A DNA stretch of 64,000 nt, taken from NCBI GenBank assembly GCA_930367205.1, contig OV884011.1, forward strand, positions 118,045,866 to 118,109,865. Direction: 5' to 3'. This DNA comes from Acanthosoma haemorrhoidale (lineage: Eukaryota > Arthropoda > Insecta > Hemiptera > Acanthosomatidae). Shown here piece by piece: positions 25,601-39,314 of the stretch. The notes beneath the pieces were generated by a model. It was not told the origin of the DNA, did no database searches, and worked only from the letters and a program-made list of their open reading frames with translations. The position numbers and the translations under genes were made by a program. Numbering within the stretch: position 1 is the first letter of the stretch; each line of letters begins with the position of its first letter.

Positions 25601-28221
25601 AAACTCAAGCATATTTCCTTGAATACTACAAAGTTTTCAGTTAAAAGAAGATTAATTGAAAATTGTCAACTTACTGAGGGGTCTTGGGTTGTTATTCTTT
25701 ACGATCCCACTAAGTCCCCCGCAAGCTCTTGATTTCCTGACTGAATACTTTAAGGGAGAATCAAGTCCCTGCCATAATCTCATCCACTCCGATTTTCCCT
25801 TCTCATATCACTAAACCCATATCCTACACATAGGGGATCTCAGCGACCAGTTGTTACGAGGTAACTGCTCCTCTAGCTACTTCTCTCTAGCTCTAGATAC
25901 TTTAACCTGCGTTAATACTGATCCGCCTTGCTTTTAAATGGCAAGGAGGTAATAAAAAAACAAAGACTAGAGACCAAGGAGTAGAGAAAGAGCTCAAAGC
26001 TTAGCCAGGTCTGTGTTAGGTAATTGCCACTTTACTGTCAACTTTATAACAAATAGGATCCTGTTTATTCAAGTAGCTATAGACATCTATATACCTCACA
26101 AGGGTATATAAGGGCTGGCTACAAATCTACAGATTCAGCTCCATAGAAAAAATCCTTTTTTCATGGTGCCGGTAATCGAACTTAATGGTAAAGAATCGCG
26201 CCCTGCGTACTAGTATAATATTCAAGGCTACTCTTCCCTGCAAGAAACCTAATAAAAAGTAAAGGTTGTGACGAAAACAATTAGAAACCAAAATAATTCG
26301 CTGCTAAGAAAACGTCTTCAATTTCACGATACAATTGGTTGATTATAAGTCAATGTTGGTCACAGTAGAGAGCCAGTAAAGTGAAAATATCAACTTGAAG
26401 ATAAGGTAATCCGTGAAACGACCAGGCAATACTACTTGTGAGATGTCCATTAACTATCTAGCAACGCTAAGAAAGTAGCCCGTGAAACCACACTTTAATT
26501 CGAAGAGGATGGAGATCAGGGAAAAACGAAGAATGCTTCACTATGTGCGCGCTTTCATCAACTGTTTTACGTTATTACTGTAAGTAGAATACATTTTGCA
26601 AGAGTCAAATCAAAACCGATGCCGTAAAAAACGATATTGCATAGTACAGCACATTTTATTGCAAAAATGAGAAGTAAATTTAAAATTCCAAACAAATAAA
26701 TCTATTGATCCCGTATAGAATCTAAAAAGAATGAATCTCCCCCAGATATTGGTTCAAATGCCGCAAGGGATACTAAACTTTAAAATCAGACGTCACATGA
26801 CATGTGCTATTTTACAGAAAAATAACTCGGACTAGTACTGCATACTACCAAAACAAAGACAGATTATATTTCGTAGAACTGGTCAGGATCTTGACAGACA
26901 GATAATTATGTTGGGTAAGTAAAGTTTATACATTGTAATGGGTATTCGCAGGTCTGCTGGTCCACTCTGGGCACCAACTTGGATCTATCAGTAAATAGAG
27001 TATTAAAGTCAACATTGCAACATAAAACAGATTGACTTTTACAACATTATCACATATGGTCAGCTGCGGGGTATAAAAGTTGCCGCATATGCGTATTTAA
27101 GTAAGATAGTGTTTGAAGATGATTGCGGTAATATAAGTTTTATTACAACCATGGAAAAAATTACCGTTGGCCACATTAACATTAGTACAGTGACTGCTGA
27201 AAGTTGTAGCCGGCCTCTATATGTCTATTGCTGTAAGTTATACGCACTACTTTGTTTTTATGATCCACCGTTATGCTTGTATCTTGAATTCCAACAATTA
27301 CTAACTAGTCGAATCACTATTGTGTAAAAAGATGTTAGTGGGGTAAACTATGGTTGAAATTTACTTTTGAGTAGAGGTGCCAATTTTCGATCCTTGCCTT
27401 TTTGTAAACCCTCGGTACATACAGGTTGAAATTCAGCTTTGTTCACCACTTTAGGTGTATTATGCAATCAAAGAAAGCAGTCACAAATTTTAGTTGGTCT
27501 GTAGCTGAAGTAATGTGGAAAAATTATCACACGAATCTACTTCGATTATAGTTGTAGTTTATGATATAATATTTTCCAGGGCAGTAGATATTGTATGTGT
27601 TTGGCTATATTTGTTGGAAAATTAGTCAATCGTTACTGTCTTCTCTAAAACTATAATGTTCTTAGCCACCCAAACCAAAAACCTTGGAACATTCTGGTAC
27701 TAAAATGAACCTGGTTTACTGGTGCTGGTTAAAGCATAAGTACTTATAAATAAATGTAATAATAATAAATGTAGGACATACTTTATCAACTGAATACCTA
27801 GAATATAACAGGGAAAATAATACCCAACCCTTTTAGAAGGAAAGAGAAAAATACAATGAAATAAGAGAGGGTCTTTATGAATTTAGAAGCGCAACTCTAA
27901 TAAAGAATTTATAAAAGCTTTTCGTTAAGTTCAAGTCCGCTCAGCAATGACTAAAGCCACTTAAACATTTACAAACTTCAAGCCCTGCCTTAATCTCAGG
28001 CAAGATTTACATCTTTTTTTAGTCAGGGATTTTTAAAATTTACTGCTTAAATCCATAATTTATTCTCTGTTCTGTAACATAAGCCTTATTGACAGAAAAG
28101 AGTATATTTTATATATATGGATTAATCAATATCCCTCATTATGTATATCCCTGTTATACTTGTGCACATTTACTGTTATATCCTTTTATATGCTAAATCA
28201 AGCTGTATATGATAAACTCAC
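22613..28221. other. Intron before 3' exon 1
   Basis: Spliced out between the helix 5 exon and the 22.5-kb exon. It contains a tRNA-like/hammerhead-like composite (24046-24140), an inverted tRNA-like piece near 24.5 kb, and otherwise unrecognised sequence. Confidence 0.7.
24046..24140 (+). repeat. SINE-like relic with hammerhead-like motif and tRNA A/B boxes
   Basis: Starts ACTGAAGAGG, continues TCTAATGGGTGAAAC (intact CTGANGA and GAAAC boxes, poor stem II), then TAGCGTAGTGC, which is close to the pol III A box, and 40-odd bases later GGTTCGATTCC, a perfect B box. An inverted A-box-like TAGCGTAGTGC also occurs near 24.5 kb (minus). Best explained as a tRNA-derived SINE fragment; not a functional tRNA, since no acceptor stem folds. 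Confidence 0.45.
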
Positions 28222-28391
28222 CCGAACTTGAAGAAGGCTGTCTGTGTGAGGCCAGTGAGCGCCGTTGCCACCGCTAGGACGAAGGTGGTGAGCCCAAAGG
28301 TTGCATGTAGCGGGACCAAGGAGGCTCGGAACCCCGCCGTCGCGCTGTCACAGCAGAGCAGCAGCAAGAAGCTGAAGAAGCCGACCACGAA
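28222..28391 (-). CDS. Cyb561: Cytochrome b561 exon: end of helix 4 and helix 5
   Basis: 170-nt exon, acceptor TTTCCAG and donor GG|GTGAGT. It begins FVVGFFSFLLL, continuing helix 4, passes a short loop (CCDSATAGFR), then LVPLHATFGL, where His179 is the fourth expected heme ligand, and helix 5 (TTFVLAVATALTGL). It ends TQTAFFKF plus GG of a split Gly codon. Both downstream 3' exons begin with a G or T that completes this Gly, so the same junction serves either. The final helix is missing here and must come from one of those exons. Confidence 0.93.
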
Positions 28392-28461
28392 CTGGAAACA
28401 GAGGAGCATCAGAGATGGTCAAGGTCAAGATAGGGCAATAAGAACAGTAGAGCTTACTTAC

Positions 28462-28670
28462 CTGCAAGGCAAAGAGTCCCATAGTCACCAGGCCCATCCA
28501 TGAGTGGATGCTGTAGAAGTTGGTGATCGGAGGCTCACTGAGGTTGTGGTGGTCCAGCACTGCCATGAAGCCGAGGACGATGCAAGGGATGGCCAGTGCA
28601 TGGAACACCGTGTGCAGCAGCTTAACGTAGATACGCCTGCAGCACCTGCTGATCCGGTAGAGCAGCATCG
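28462..28670 (-). CDS. Cyb561: Cytochrome b561 exon: helix 2 end, helices 3 and 4
   Basis: 209-nt exon, acceptor TTGACAG and donor CAG|GTAAGT. The first two bases complete a Ser codon (TCG), giving SMLLYR, the family's conserved LxYR turn at the end of helix 2. Then follow KLLHTVFH (His100, helix 3 ligand), AVLDHHN (the loop motif typical of the family) and NFYSIHSW (His136, helix 4 ligand, inside the very conserved S(I/L)HSW motif). Basic residues between helices 2 and 3 (SRCCRR) suit the cytosolic ascorbate side. The exon ends in phase 0 at FALQ. It is separated from the next exon by an intron of only 70 nt, and reading through that intron would shift the frame. Confidence 0.93.
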
Positions 28671-31600
28671 CTGTCAAAAACACAACAAGTAATAATATTG
28701 GTCTAACTAGAATGCCAATGTAGTGTATGCTAGGTTACACTTTGGAGAATGTACCCAACTACCCACTGTCATCCACAAGGTTAGAAGGGTTAGGAGATTG
28801 GACACTGGGTTTGTGGACAAGAGTGACGGGATATTTGACGTGCCTATTACAAATGAAACATTCGAATGCCGGCAGCTTAAGCACCTCGTTCAAACTTCTA
28901 ATTTTCTTCCCTTGATAGGATGTTGGGGTGATTAAAAGTATCGCCTTGTGAAATCGTTAAGTTTTTTTGCCACGCCAAGCGTACACATTCGTTAGTCCTT
29001 GAATCCTAACGAATCTAGAAATAAATAGTGAAACATGAATAACAAAACGGATGGTAGAACTATTTAAACAATCTCTTAAGACGGGTCTTTGTTCCTCCTA
29101 CATGTTCTATTTACACTACGATGGAAAAACCAATGTGTTGAATGTATGGAACAATTTTCAATAAAGAGCAAGAGAATGAATTATTTTTTATTGAGATAAA
29201 TAATTCAGATGTAATTGTATTCACTTTAGTTCTGAGCACTTAGTTTATATAGTCTTGATATGAGAGTTTAATTTTCAACGCTTACAGTTATGTGTTTAAT
29301 TTTTGTTTTTGATAATGTCAATAAAAAGGCGTTCTAAATCGTTTTGATCTTTCTACCGTAGTATAAAAACAGGTAGGAGGAACAATGACTCATCTTAAGA
29401 GAATACTGAAATAGTTCCTTGTTCTTTTTATATCCTGAAAATGTATTTTGTTATTTTTCGTTATGAGGTAAGAATGAACATATATGTAAATATATATATA
29501 ATTTTTATGGACAGCCTTACGGTCTGCAAGTTAATGCAAGAAGATATTACTTTATCTGATGAACTTAAAAAACATAATATAATATAAGATTCACGTCGCC
29601 GAAGGGTTTGAGCTCTAAAAGGTACTTCTTCCTTTGCAATCAGGCATTGAGACATCTTCGGTCTAGTGACCACCGGGTTTGGCGTAGGTTATACAATGTA
29701 GCCCATGTTTCGGCCTCACCTGGTGCGTAGCTCTTTCTTCACGGACCTTAAACGGGATTTAGGCAATCATTGCGGAGTAACGGTGCGAGGTTTTTGTGTG
29801 AAGCAGTCAGGCCTTGCCATTTTTTCTTGATAAATCGAAGATTTGTCTTTTTTAAACAAACCAAACCTTGTTGTTTGCACCAATTATAAAATAGATTGTA
29901 TTTTAGAAATATGCCATAATTAAACATGTCATAATACAGAGGTGAAGTGTGAGAGGTGAAGTCCGGTAGAACCTGAAGATTCTCGGTCCTGAACCTGAAA
30001 CGTCTCCTTTCCCAATTTATCTCCCTACAGACGTAAGCTTTCCAGACATAGAACAGAATCTTTATATGACTAAAAACTAAATGATCACAGATAAAACGCA
30101 AACAGTATTTTATATCACGAAAACATAGCTGGAGGGAGAGAGCTGCCGTGGCCTGGTGGAGGTTGCTGTTTAAGACTATGGGGCCTATCGGGTCCTAAGA
30201 TTTTGAGTGATTCTGCAGGCCAGCAGCGTTTACTATCCTTATTCGAAATCAGCACGCCGAGATACTTTATTTGACACCTATTACAATATCCTACGAAGAA
30301 AATCATTTTTCATTACACATTAATTAACTGATTGATGAAACTTATCATTTCTCATAGGATTTATTTTATTTTTAATATCATCGAGGTAGTAATTGAAATT
30401 AACATGCGAAATATCTTTCTCTCTGTCTAATCACTGAACGAGTAAAAGTTCCAAACACCATTTCCATGACAGTTTTAATAACTTTGAAATTAAATAAAGC
30501 TAACAAGCAAAATATCATTTTTCTTTTTAAAAACGGAAAAATTTGACATTGTAAACATCATTTCAATGACATGACAAGTAACATAATTTTGTGCGATTGC
30601 ACTTCAAGAATAAAACTTTTTTTAATTGAAAAATTGTAAATCGTTGAAACCTTGACATATTAAAACCTACTGGGAAAAACGCGATTATTACTGTTGGCTC
30701 TCAAAATTATATTTTTTCAAATATCTTTGAAATTATTTTTATGTCAGGCAAAAGAGCAGAACTTTTAAACTTAAACTGCTATTGAACCGGGTCTGACTTC
30801 AAAAAATGTTTCACTCGATTTTTCCGACCGCTGACATTCACAACAAGCAATAACAAGAAACAACAGTAGGTGTCAACAATTCGCCTCGTATCTGAATGAA
30901 ACTTAAGACTGTGCCTTCGAGCTGGAAATCTAATTTCTTGGCATCGAAGATTCGTCTAGTTTCCATAAACAGTGCCTACAGAAATATTTTTAAATTATCG
31001 TGCAGCCTGATATAAGAATGGCAGAGCTAATTTACTCGATGCCTGAGATATGAAAGCATCTCAAGTTACTTAATTATCAGATTGGGCGAATCGGTTGCCC
31101 AGATTTTAACACAGACAGTTCATTACTGGAGACTTACTGTCTTATTAACTTAGTTCTGAACTGTCTGTCAAAAAGTACCACTGCATAAAGTCGGGTACTA
31201 ACTGATATATTTTTTTTTTTAAAGAGAGAATTTTTTTCCCTTTTATCTCATACGGGCTCGTTGCATGTAGTTTCCACACGCCATAGCGTCTCTAAACTAA
31301 AATATCAACTTATCTATCTCTAGGAAAACAAAAACAACTAAAATACTGATGCTCTAGTGGTCCTTATGGATAAAATGAATATCCTTATGTAAATTCTTCC
31401 TAGTTGAAACTTTATGTACAACAGTTTTTATTAAATTAACGTCGCTACTATACAATTTTCGAGAAACATTTGAATGCCTTATTTGACTACGTTATAAAGA
31501 AAGTTAACGTAGGTTGAATCATATAGCCGGAAGATGGCAGTACGCCTAGGTGAATTTGTTATTATTCTTAAAATTTTACTGTTCTGCAGTTTAATGAACT

Positions 31601-32159
31601 TACTTGTACAGTTCATTATCCAGGTATGCGATGGATAGGACAAGGAGTTTATAAATTATTGCTTTACATTTTATCGGCAGTTCAGATGTTTTGCAAATGA
31701 ATGAAAAAAGATATGAGATGGCAGCATTGTCTTTTCCTCCAATAAAGTTTGTGTTAGCTATAAATATTAAGCCTTTTGTAAATTACTAAACAGTTTGAGA
31801 CCATTTAAGTTCACAATTAACTAAATTAATTTGGGCCTATACATCGCACCTAATTTCCATCGGTGGAAGAACCTATTTGCTTTGAATATGGACGTTTTGG
31901 GGTTTCAAGTGACTGTGGCCCAACGCCAAGAAAACGTAACCACAGTCATATTGTCTGCGAACTTATAAAAATCGACTAGGGGAGTGGAGAAGTAGTTGAT
32001 ACAGATATTGAATTAATGCGGGAGATGTCCGACCTCTATGGCAGCCCCGCCATCATTAGGCTATGTTTATTTGTATGCTTACACCTCAAGGTATTTCTGA
32101 CAGAAAGAGTTTAATTAAGTAGTTGGGCACGTCATAATGGATTAATTTGTATAGTTTAC
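28671..32159. other. Intron sequence
   Basis: Part of the intron between the helix 1-2 and helix 3-4 exons. No repeat or gene recognised. Confidence 0.6.
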
Positions 32160-33110
32160 TGTCGGGTCGTCACGAGGGGGGTGCCTAGTTACCCTAGCCC
32201 TGGTGACGAAGTGAGGGTTGATTAGGCTATAACCTGGACAATCGTTTCATGAAGGTCTTTCTATCTGACTCCATATTTGATAGGCATGTGCCCCGACGCA
32301 CTATGTTCAGGAGAAGAGGTATTGGCTAGGTAGTGTAGGTAGTTTATGCGGTCTTGGAATGATCACGAATTCACACTCGGTATCTGAGGATAGGCGAAAT
32401 CTGTCCGGATCCCAAAGTTGAGTGTGAACCAGAGAGAGGCAGACTGGATTTCATGGGAGACTCTACTTGGTAAATTTGTAGGGCCACGACAACCGTTCTC
32501 CACGAGGGAGAGGTCTCTCCCAAGGAGCTGCTAGTTTTTTAGCGAGGTGAAGGCAGAGAATCCCACTAGGAGAGTGTGGGGTCTGACAAAGCCGGACTAA
32601 AACATAGCGAGGTTAGGAAAAGAGATTCAGAAGTTTTCATAAATGAGAAGGCCAAGTCTTGAACATGTGCAGCCGCAAGTATCAGTTAGCGAGTCGTCAG
32701 GGGAACGATTTACATGTTTTGTTTTTTTCCCCCTAAACCCCTTGAATTAAATACAATGTGAAAAATATGAACAAAAGAATTGACAAATTTTCTGCTATAC
32801 GCAGATGCATTTGAAGGTTGGGTTACATAAAATTAGAATGATTTACAGGTCCACCACGGGTCTATTTATAGTGCCTTGGCTTCATTAGCGTCCAATCATG
32901 GGACTCGTTGTTGTGGCCAATGCCAGGCCAGTATGTGGTGGCGTTTGTTCTTGTAGACTCAGGCTTGCCCGGGGCTGCGCCTTTTATTGTTTACAATATT
33001 TACAATGATTTATGGTTTGGTAATGTCATTTAAATTTGTTTAAATTAATTTACAATATATATACCATAAAGTATAGGGTGATTTATCTTATGTAGTTAGC
33101 GGTCGCTACA
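32160..33110 (-). mobile_element. Solo LTR with 5-bp target duplication
   Basis: 951 bp flanked by TTTAC on both sides (32155-32159 and 33111-33115). Read on the minus strand it begins TGTAGCGACC and ends CGACCCGACA, so it has TG...CA ends with similar tips. It carries ATTGG and TATAAATAG in promoter order. No gag, pol or primer-binding site lies next to it, so it is a solo LTR left by recombination. BEL/Pao or Gypsy type; the ends do not decide it. A shorter relative in the opposite orientation lies at 44960-45505. Confidence 0.75.
32862..32870 (-). promoter_or_regulatory. LTR TATA box
   Basis: TATAAATAG on the minus strand, about 30 nt downstream of ATTGG. The same pair is kept in the second LTR copy. 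Confidence 0.5.
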
Positions 33111-33115
33111 TTTAC

Positions 33116-36100
33116 CTTCATGCCATACCTAGTCACAGGCTTTTTATATGTCTATAAGTATACCAATTTGTTTGCTTAAATTAAAATATTTGGAGAAAGA
33201 CGTACCAGTTGACTAGTAATGATCACGATTCAACGAAAAGTGGAGTATTTTCCCTGCGAATCCATACGAATAACGCCGAACTGATCCGGCCGACCTATAG
33301 CGATTTCCCAGCTTTGTTTACACGAATGAACATCACATCGATATTGAATACTAATTCTGTACATATGAGCTACCTTCCGTACTACTACTTGCAAGTAACA
33401 GGATAATCAGCAATTTGGGAGTTAATGGCGAGGAAATTTTCCCTGTTCTATGTTCGTGGTTCGTCACCATGAGTGAATTCACCTCTTGCAAGACGGAACT
33501 TCTATCATTGAATCCCTTCGCTTTCTGGTGGTAAGGTAAAACAATGTTTTAGAACAGAAATGTTCATACTACGTACATCTCTAGAGGGGGAACCAAGTAT
33601 TATAGATACTAAAATAATCCCTGTGAATTGGAGTAATAAACACTAAGGTGTGCGTTACCTTGAAGTTCGTTTAGACGTACATATGGCTTGGAGAGTTAAA
33701 ATAACTTTCCAACTACTGTCGGTCTATCTTAATACTGGAAGCTCGCTACACAGTCATTATAGCAAAGCTTATGTATTAACTTTGTCAAATATATATATGA
33801 AAGAAAATTAATGTTATATTGGCACACGTTTACTTAATAATTGAAAATCAATTGGGCTTAGAAATTGGAATTAATAAATCAGGGTATATAGCCGCACCAA
33901 ATACAAACACAGATAGCGCAAATGATAACACTTCTTAATGTCGTCATATTTTCAAGCATTGACAACGTAATAGTTTCCACTCCAGGTTTCTAAAGGCGGT
34001 CTTTAACAACAAGTGGCAGTTATTGTGGGTGTCCCATTGCACTTACACAATTTCCTAGGGAACAAGAGCACCCTCCAGTAACGGTCGATAAATGACAGGA
34101 ATGCTAGTCGAAAGGATGTACGAAAAGTATATGAAATGATGAGGTAAATGACAATACTTATGTGCAAGCAGTGCTTTCTAGTGCTTGGTGGAAGCATTAA
34201 TGAATCTGACAAGTTATCGGAACATAGGTTGGTATTGAGTAGCACACCTTCTACTTCGCATGTAGTGTAGAATAATCCTAGCCACATTATCGTCTATTAT
34301 CCTAAATAGACACAGAACATCCCAGTTGATTTTGAGACTTAACCAGCACATATTATAAATTCATAAAAAAACGCATTCCAGAAACCTTATTTAAAGGCTG
34401 AATACTCATATAATGGTTTTCAAGTGCAAATGTGAATTGAGGTTTCACCCCTTATGTCAACATTTGCTTACAATATTTAACAAAAAACTCACTGAGATTG
34501 ATTCACCCAATAAATAAAACTACCTAAAGCAAATGAGTACGTATGAATGTAACCATGCTGGAACCTACCTACTTCTTTTTTATAAATAATTTCTTTATTG
34601 TGATAAAATTACAATTTGCCTTATTATGATAAATGCTCTCATTCATACCATATTTACAATCTTTATTCACTCGCTTATTCATACAGTATTTACAAACAAC
34701 CCAGAGGCCTCCCATATCCACATAGTTGTCACCTCCCTCGCCCGCAAAAGAGGAAGGGGAGCCTTGGGAAGTCCCCCACTCTCCTCCGTCAGCCGCGTCA
34801 TTGAATACAAGACAGTAGAGGCTGTCCAAGAGAGCGGGAGTCACAGACGCTCAGGAAATGTTTGGAGAAACTGGCAATTGCCAGGATACCCACTGTCACG
34901 TATTTATAGCAAGTCACAAGGACCTACTTCTAACTACATGTTTCTAAACTGTTAGAAATGTTTACACTAAATTAGTCACGGAGTAGATAAGCACAAACAT
35001 CGGACCTCCCCCCACTCCTATATCCGATATGAGCTCTCAAAATTTTACCCCTCGATACATTTTAACTTTTAATTTTCACCAAATAGCTCTCTTATTGAGA
35101 GATATTTTTATATCATGTGATTCGCACCAAATTCGGACTAATAATTTTCATTAGATTTTAAAAAACCCTGTGATGGTAATAGGATATTACCCTTTTCTCC
35201 TTGACCTCATAGATTCTTTTTTACCGTCTCATTCGCCTCAAATACTTGTTTACATATCCAATCTTAGAAAATCTCTCTCCCTAAAACCTTCCTCTCACAC
35301 TTTCCATTTTTCGCCCCCAATTATGGTCCCCATAATTCTCCATGATTGCTTGTAAAACGCTTTATTAAGCAAAAACTTACTTAATAATTGCTTATAATAA
35401 TACTTACGGAATTAACGCAAAACAATAACGTTCTGACATATATTTCCGAATCTCTAGACAAATTCTTTAAACCCGAGAAGAAATTGCTAAAATAGTGGGA
35501 ATTTTTAAAAAATATTTTAGACTTTTTATTTTTACTTATTTTTTAATATCTTCAAATATCAAGCTATTGATCTGAGGATCTAGTTGCACTAAAACTCATC
35601 AGTGTGAACTTGAGGCAGGATAATTCAAAAGGAAAAAATACAAAGTTTGTTAAGTGGTTTAGTTAGAACGGTGTTTAGAGAGGCAGTCCAAGCAACAAAC
35701 TTTTGGGTTCAATAAGTTCGTTCCCTTTTTCACTTGCCTGCCTCTAGTTAAATCGCTTTCATTAATTTCTATTAAACAATTTAAAACGGTAGAGGTGAAG
35801 AATTAAGGGCTTTTTCTTACTTCATTGCATGATTTAAGTTGTACTATGCAGAAGAAGCAAGGTCTGTATTAATGGATTCTGATGAAGTTGATGAATGGAA
35901 ATTGTCGCATCTGTTTCCATTCAGCGAAAAAAACTGAGAGTGAAGCCTATTTAGATTGAAATAGTGGATGTAATTGTATCTCCTAAGGGAACGTTAGTCT
36001 TGTAAGTCAAACAATTAAATGAACCTCAAGACCTGATTATAAAAACGTAAAAAAAAAAGAATGTGAAGATATAAAGAGCTACCAGCAGCATATGTTTTGA

Positions 36101-37009
36101 TATGCAAGACCGCAAGAGAACATTTAAAGCCTATAATTATTTTAGGAATCGATCGAGGACACCCTATATAAATAAACTTCTGTTTCTTATAAAAACTGTT
36201 GTACTACCACCCAGATTTCATGATATAACTATGATAGTTTTCTATATAAATGCATAGGCCATAATGTTGTCTTCATTACATTGAATTGCAGTTTTTTCAT
36301 TACAAAACTTTAAAGCGTTGCTAAGAGTCAATAACTTTAAAGGATCGCTAAGAGGAAATGGTAATGTACTAATGGATCCTAGGCTTTAGTACTTCATTGC
36401 ACCTAAATGGATCTTCTAATTTATTACCAAACAGCTAATAAATAACCTATGACCTAATAGCGATGCCTCTTCGGTATTCGCTTGCATCATAAAAATATGA
36501 GGTCAAGGAAATGATGGAACTACAACATCACACCTCAACATAGCTATGATGATAGGAATGGAAAATCGCAGATTTAACTCACTAATAACAGTCCACCCCA
36601 ATTCCATCGTGACAGACACATATCCAGCTTGGGTCTTTTTTGGTAGTTTTTGGACACTTAAAGATGTTAACACGTTAGTTTCACATTCCATGGTTTATTA
36701 AATTGCCTTCTAATTAAAAATTAACAAATATTAGATCATGAAAAATATGAGTCTATACTTCGGTGCAGGTGGCTTTCAGTCTTCTGTTAAAAAAAAAACA
36801 TCAACAATATTTCAAAAGTCACTAAAATAAATTCGTAAGTTAAGAACTCGTGAAAAGTAGATCGAAAATATTCATAACAGATATAAACAAAACAAAACCG
36901 AAGCTGGGAAAAGAAGTTGACAGGTGAGAGAAAATCTACTATTTTCAGACGTCGCTTGATGCCCAACTCAGCAAGTATTGCAGTTACTATCACCTCGAAC
37001 TCTTGATCA
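33116..37009. other. Intron sequence with minor repeats
   Basis: No gene recognised. A GC-richer patch at 34690-34860 has open frames on both strands but no recognisable protein; it adjoins the short repeat at 34577. Confidence 0.5.
34577..34625 (-). repeat. Short dispersed repeat, copy 1
   Basis: The plus strand has TTCTTTATT and AAAATTACAATTTGCCT, shared with 41217-41257. On the minus strand this is a 3'-end-like piece with AATAAAG, perhaps a retroelement end. Confidence 0.35.
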
Positions 37010-37120
37010 AGATGAGTCCGTCAGAAAAGTTCGGGTATTGATCAATAAAGTTGTGGAGAAACAGAAAGAATTTTATTCCATAATATAGACACTCCGCCAC
37101 ACTGGCGCCACACCATCAAC
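37010..37120 (+). repeat. Dispersed repeat shared with 63034 (hammerhead-like 5' part)
   Basis: AGATGAGTCCGTCAGAAAAG, then CAATAAAGTTGTGGAG and CACTGGCGCCACACCATCAA. The order and many bases match 63051-63175. AATAAA sits in the same place in both. Probably ends of one retroelement family. Confidence 0.55.
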
Positions 37121-38533
37121 AATTCCCCTTTGGAATTTTTCTAAACTCATTACCATCAAAGAGAAAGAAAGTCACATTATATTTTATAGGCTATCGAAAA
37201 TGGAATGAAGTAGATCTTGCTTACAGGTCTAAAAAAGAACTATTGCTGTACCGGATATAGATAGTGATTAAATGAACAGCCGATTCTGTCGTTTTACATA
37301 TTGCTTCGTTGCTTAATAATCGTAGCGTGGAGCTGTCAGATATATAGCTACGTACTCATAGATGGAAATACTCATTTGTGAGAGGCACCAATTGCACTTT
37401 ATAAAGCCATTTTAAAAAGCAATACTGAGATAAGTAGAGAAAAAGGAGGGACCTGGTCGCAGTACTTTTACTGCAAATGGTATAATTTAGACTGCAACGT
37501 TTGGTTCCGGGGACAAATATAATTTAAATACATACAAAAATTAAAATGTATATCTATTTATCGATACTTTCATCGATCACATTAGGAAATCGATATTTTC
37601 ATTTACCTTATCCGAAGAACCACTCCTCTACGCTAAAGTCAAATAATTAAAATAATTTATGTAATTAAACTGAATTCATTAGGGATGCCATTTTATTATT
37701 CAAACTACTAGATTTGATTACTCTATCAAACTTTACTGCATTGGGTCAAAGTTATAATTAAATAAAATTTATTAGTATTGATTTGATTTGATTTTGCCCC
37801 AATTAATGCTAATCCAATCAATAATAAATTTCGTGTTGATCAATAGAAGGAATTTAGATAGGAAAAAGAATTCACGATAAAATACGTTGTATTTACATGA
37901 CTAAAAAATTAAATTAAATAAAACAGAATGAATGAAATCATTACATTAAAGTCATAAACTAAATTTTAATATGTATTGTCTCACTAACATCAGTGTCTTT
38001 ATTGAAGGAAGGTAAATCGGTCCTCCTCATTCTTAAAAAGTGACCTCCCTTCTCTCCTCTCCTCGAACTGACTCCTTCTCCAGAAAAGTGTTTTCTTTTA
38101 TCTCACTCTCTGTTACCAAAAAGGGTGCTTATGATGCCCCATCCTGTACTTCGAGCCTTGTGTCCTATTTTCAACTCTGTATAAGAAGTGTGTTTCTTCA
38201 CAGCTCCTTTAACCAAGCAAGTTGATTCCAAGCACTCTAATCCATCCACCATTTCTCTGGGTAAGCCTTATGTTTTTAGTTAGTTAGACGTCATTGGCTG
38301 TAACCATTATTTTATTTTGTGACTTTGTGCACCATTATTGTTTTCAGTATTAAAGAGGCAAGCAAATAACAAAAAGAAACAAGGACAATAAAAATGATTT
38401 ACTACATTATCTATTTAGCAGGATATGGATCTCACATAAATGTCAAGAGGTATAAAGAGAAAGGAGACTTAGATTGAAAGATATTGTGGAAGACTTGGTA
38501 TTACGTAACATAATATATAATTGTAATACTCAC
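37121..38533. other. Intron sequence
   Basis: Nothing recognised up to the splice donor of the helix 1 exon. Confidence 0.5.
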
Positions 38534-38757
38534 AGAAGCCAGAGAAGAATATGAAGCCAGCTATCATGAGGACTGGGTGGAGATTGAACTGCCGCTGAGG
38601 ATCTTCGTTCCAGGCAAAACCCTCCCGGTAGTAGAGGGCCCAGAAGAGCACCAGGACCAGAGATGACAGGAGTAGCAGCGAGGATAAGACCACCACCAGC
38701 ACGTACTCGCACCAGCCACCGCACGACAGGTCGCTGTCGTCATCGCTGGTCAGCTGT
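38534..38757 (-). CDS. Cyb561: Cytochrome b561 exon: N-terminal tail, helix 1 and first part of helix 2
   Basis: 224-nt exon between acceptor TTTGCAG and donor GTGAGTATT. It begins with one base completing a split codon and ends with one base of the next. It encodes an acidic N-terminal stretch (QLTSDDDSDLS), a long Leu/Val-rich helix 1 (modelled residues 25-47), then the family signature YYREGFAW and FNLHPVLM. His66 in HPVLM is the expected first heme ligand. The exon stops at FFSGF, just before the conserved (S/A)xLxYR turn carried by the next exon. The split position inside helix 2 fits the family alignment without gap. It is preceded by a very long intron, where the 5' end has to be sought. 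Confidence 0.9.
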
Positions 38758-39314
38758 CTGCAAACATACAATAGAGGTAAGTAGTACGCTAGCATCTGCA
38801 TCTGTGCAGTTGTTGCACTATGCTCCTAGGCCGTGTTCGTTTGTTTCCTCCGAGGGTAACTTGAGACATGTGTCAACTAGTAAAACCTAGGTGGACAAAA
38901 GTCAATTCAAATAATCGATCAATTGATGTCTCCGTGACAATAACAATCCCTCTTAGGTCACAATAAGTTTCTATTATTATTAATATGTTATTATATGTTT
39001 TTTTCGGTTGTAGAGAATGAGTTTGAAGTGAAAAAAAAAAACCGATGATTGCCCTATTTATTTAATCAATACTGGATTCTTCGCTCTACTATTTATCAAA
39101 CTTCGAATTCAGTAAATCATCCAATTTTGGTTTCAAACGAAATACGATTTTTGTCCACCTGGATTTGCTATTCCGCCCAGTGTGCGTCGGGGAGAGTTAC
39201 GTGGCCATATTATTCCCCGGGAAGTACAGGAGATTGACTATAATTATAGAGGGCTTCAAAGAGTGGTTGTACGCTTCGAAAATTCAAAAAAATTTATAGG
39301 TGCGTAATAACTAG

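Noticed and set aside
28228..28692. Plus-strand open frames over the helix 3-5 exons
   Set aside because: They are antisense to the cytochrome b561 exons, which have motif and splice support; the plus frames match no family.
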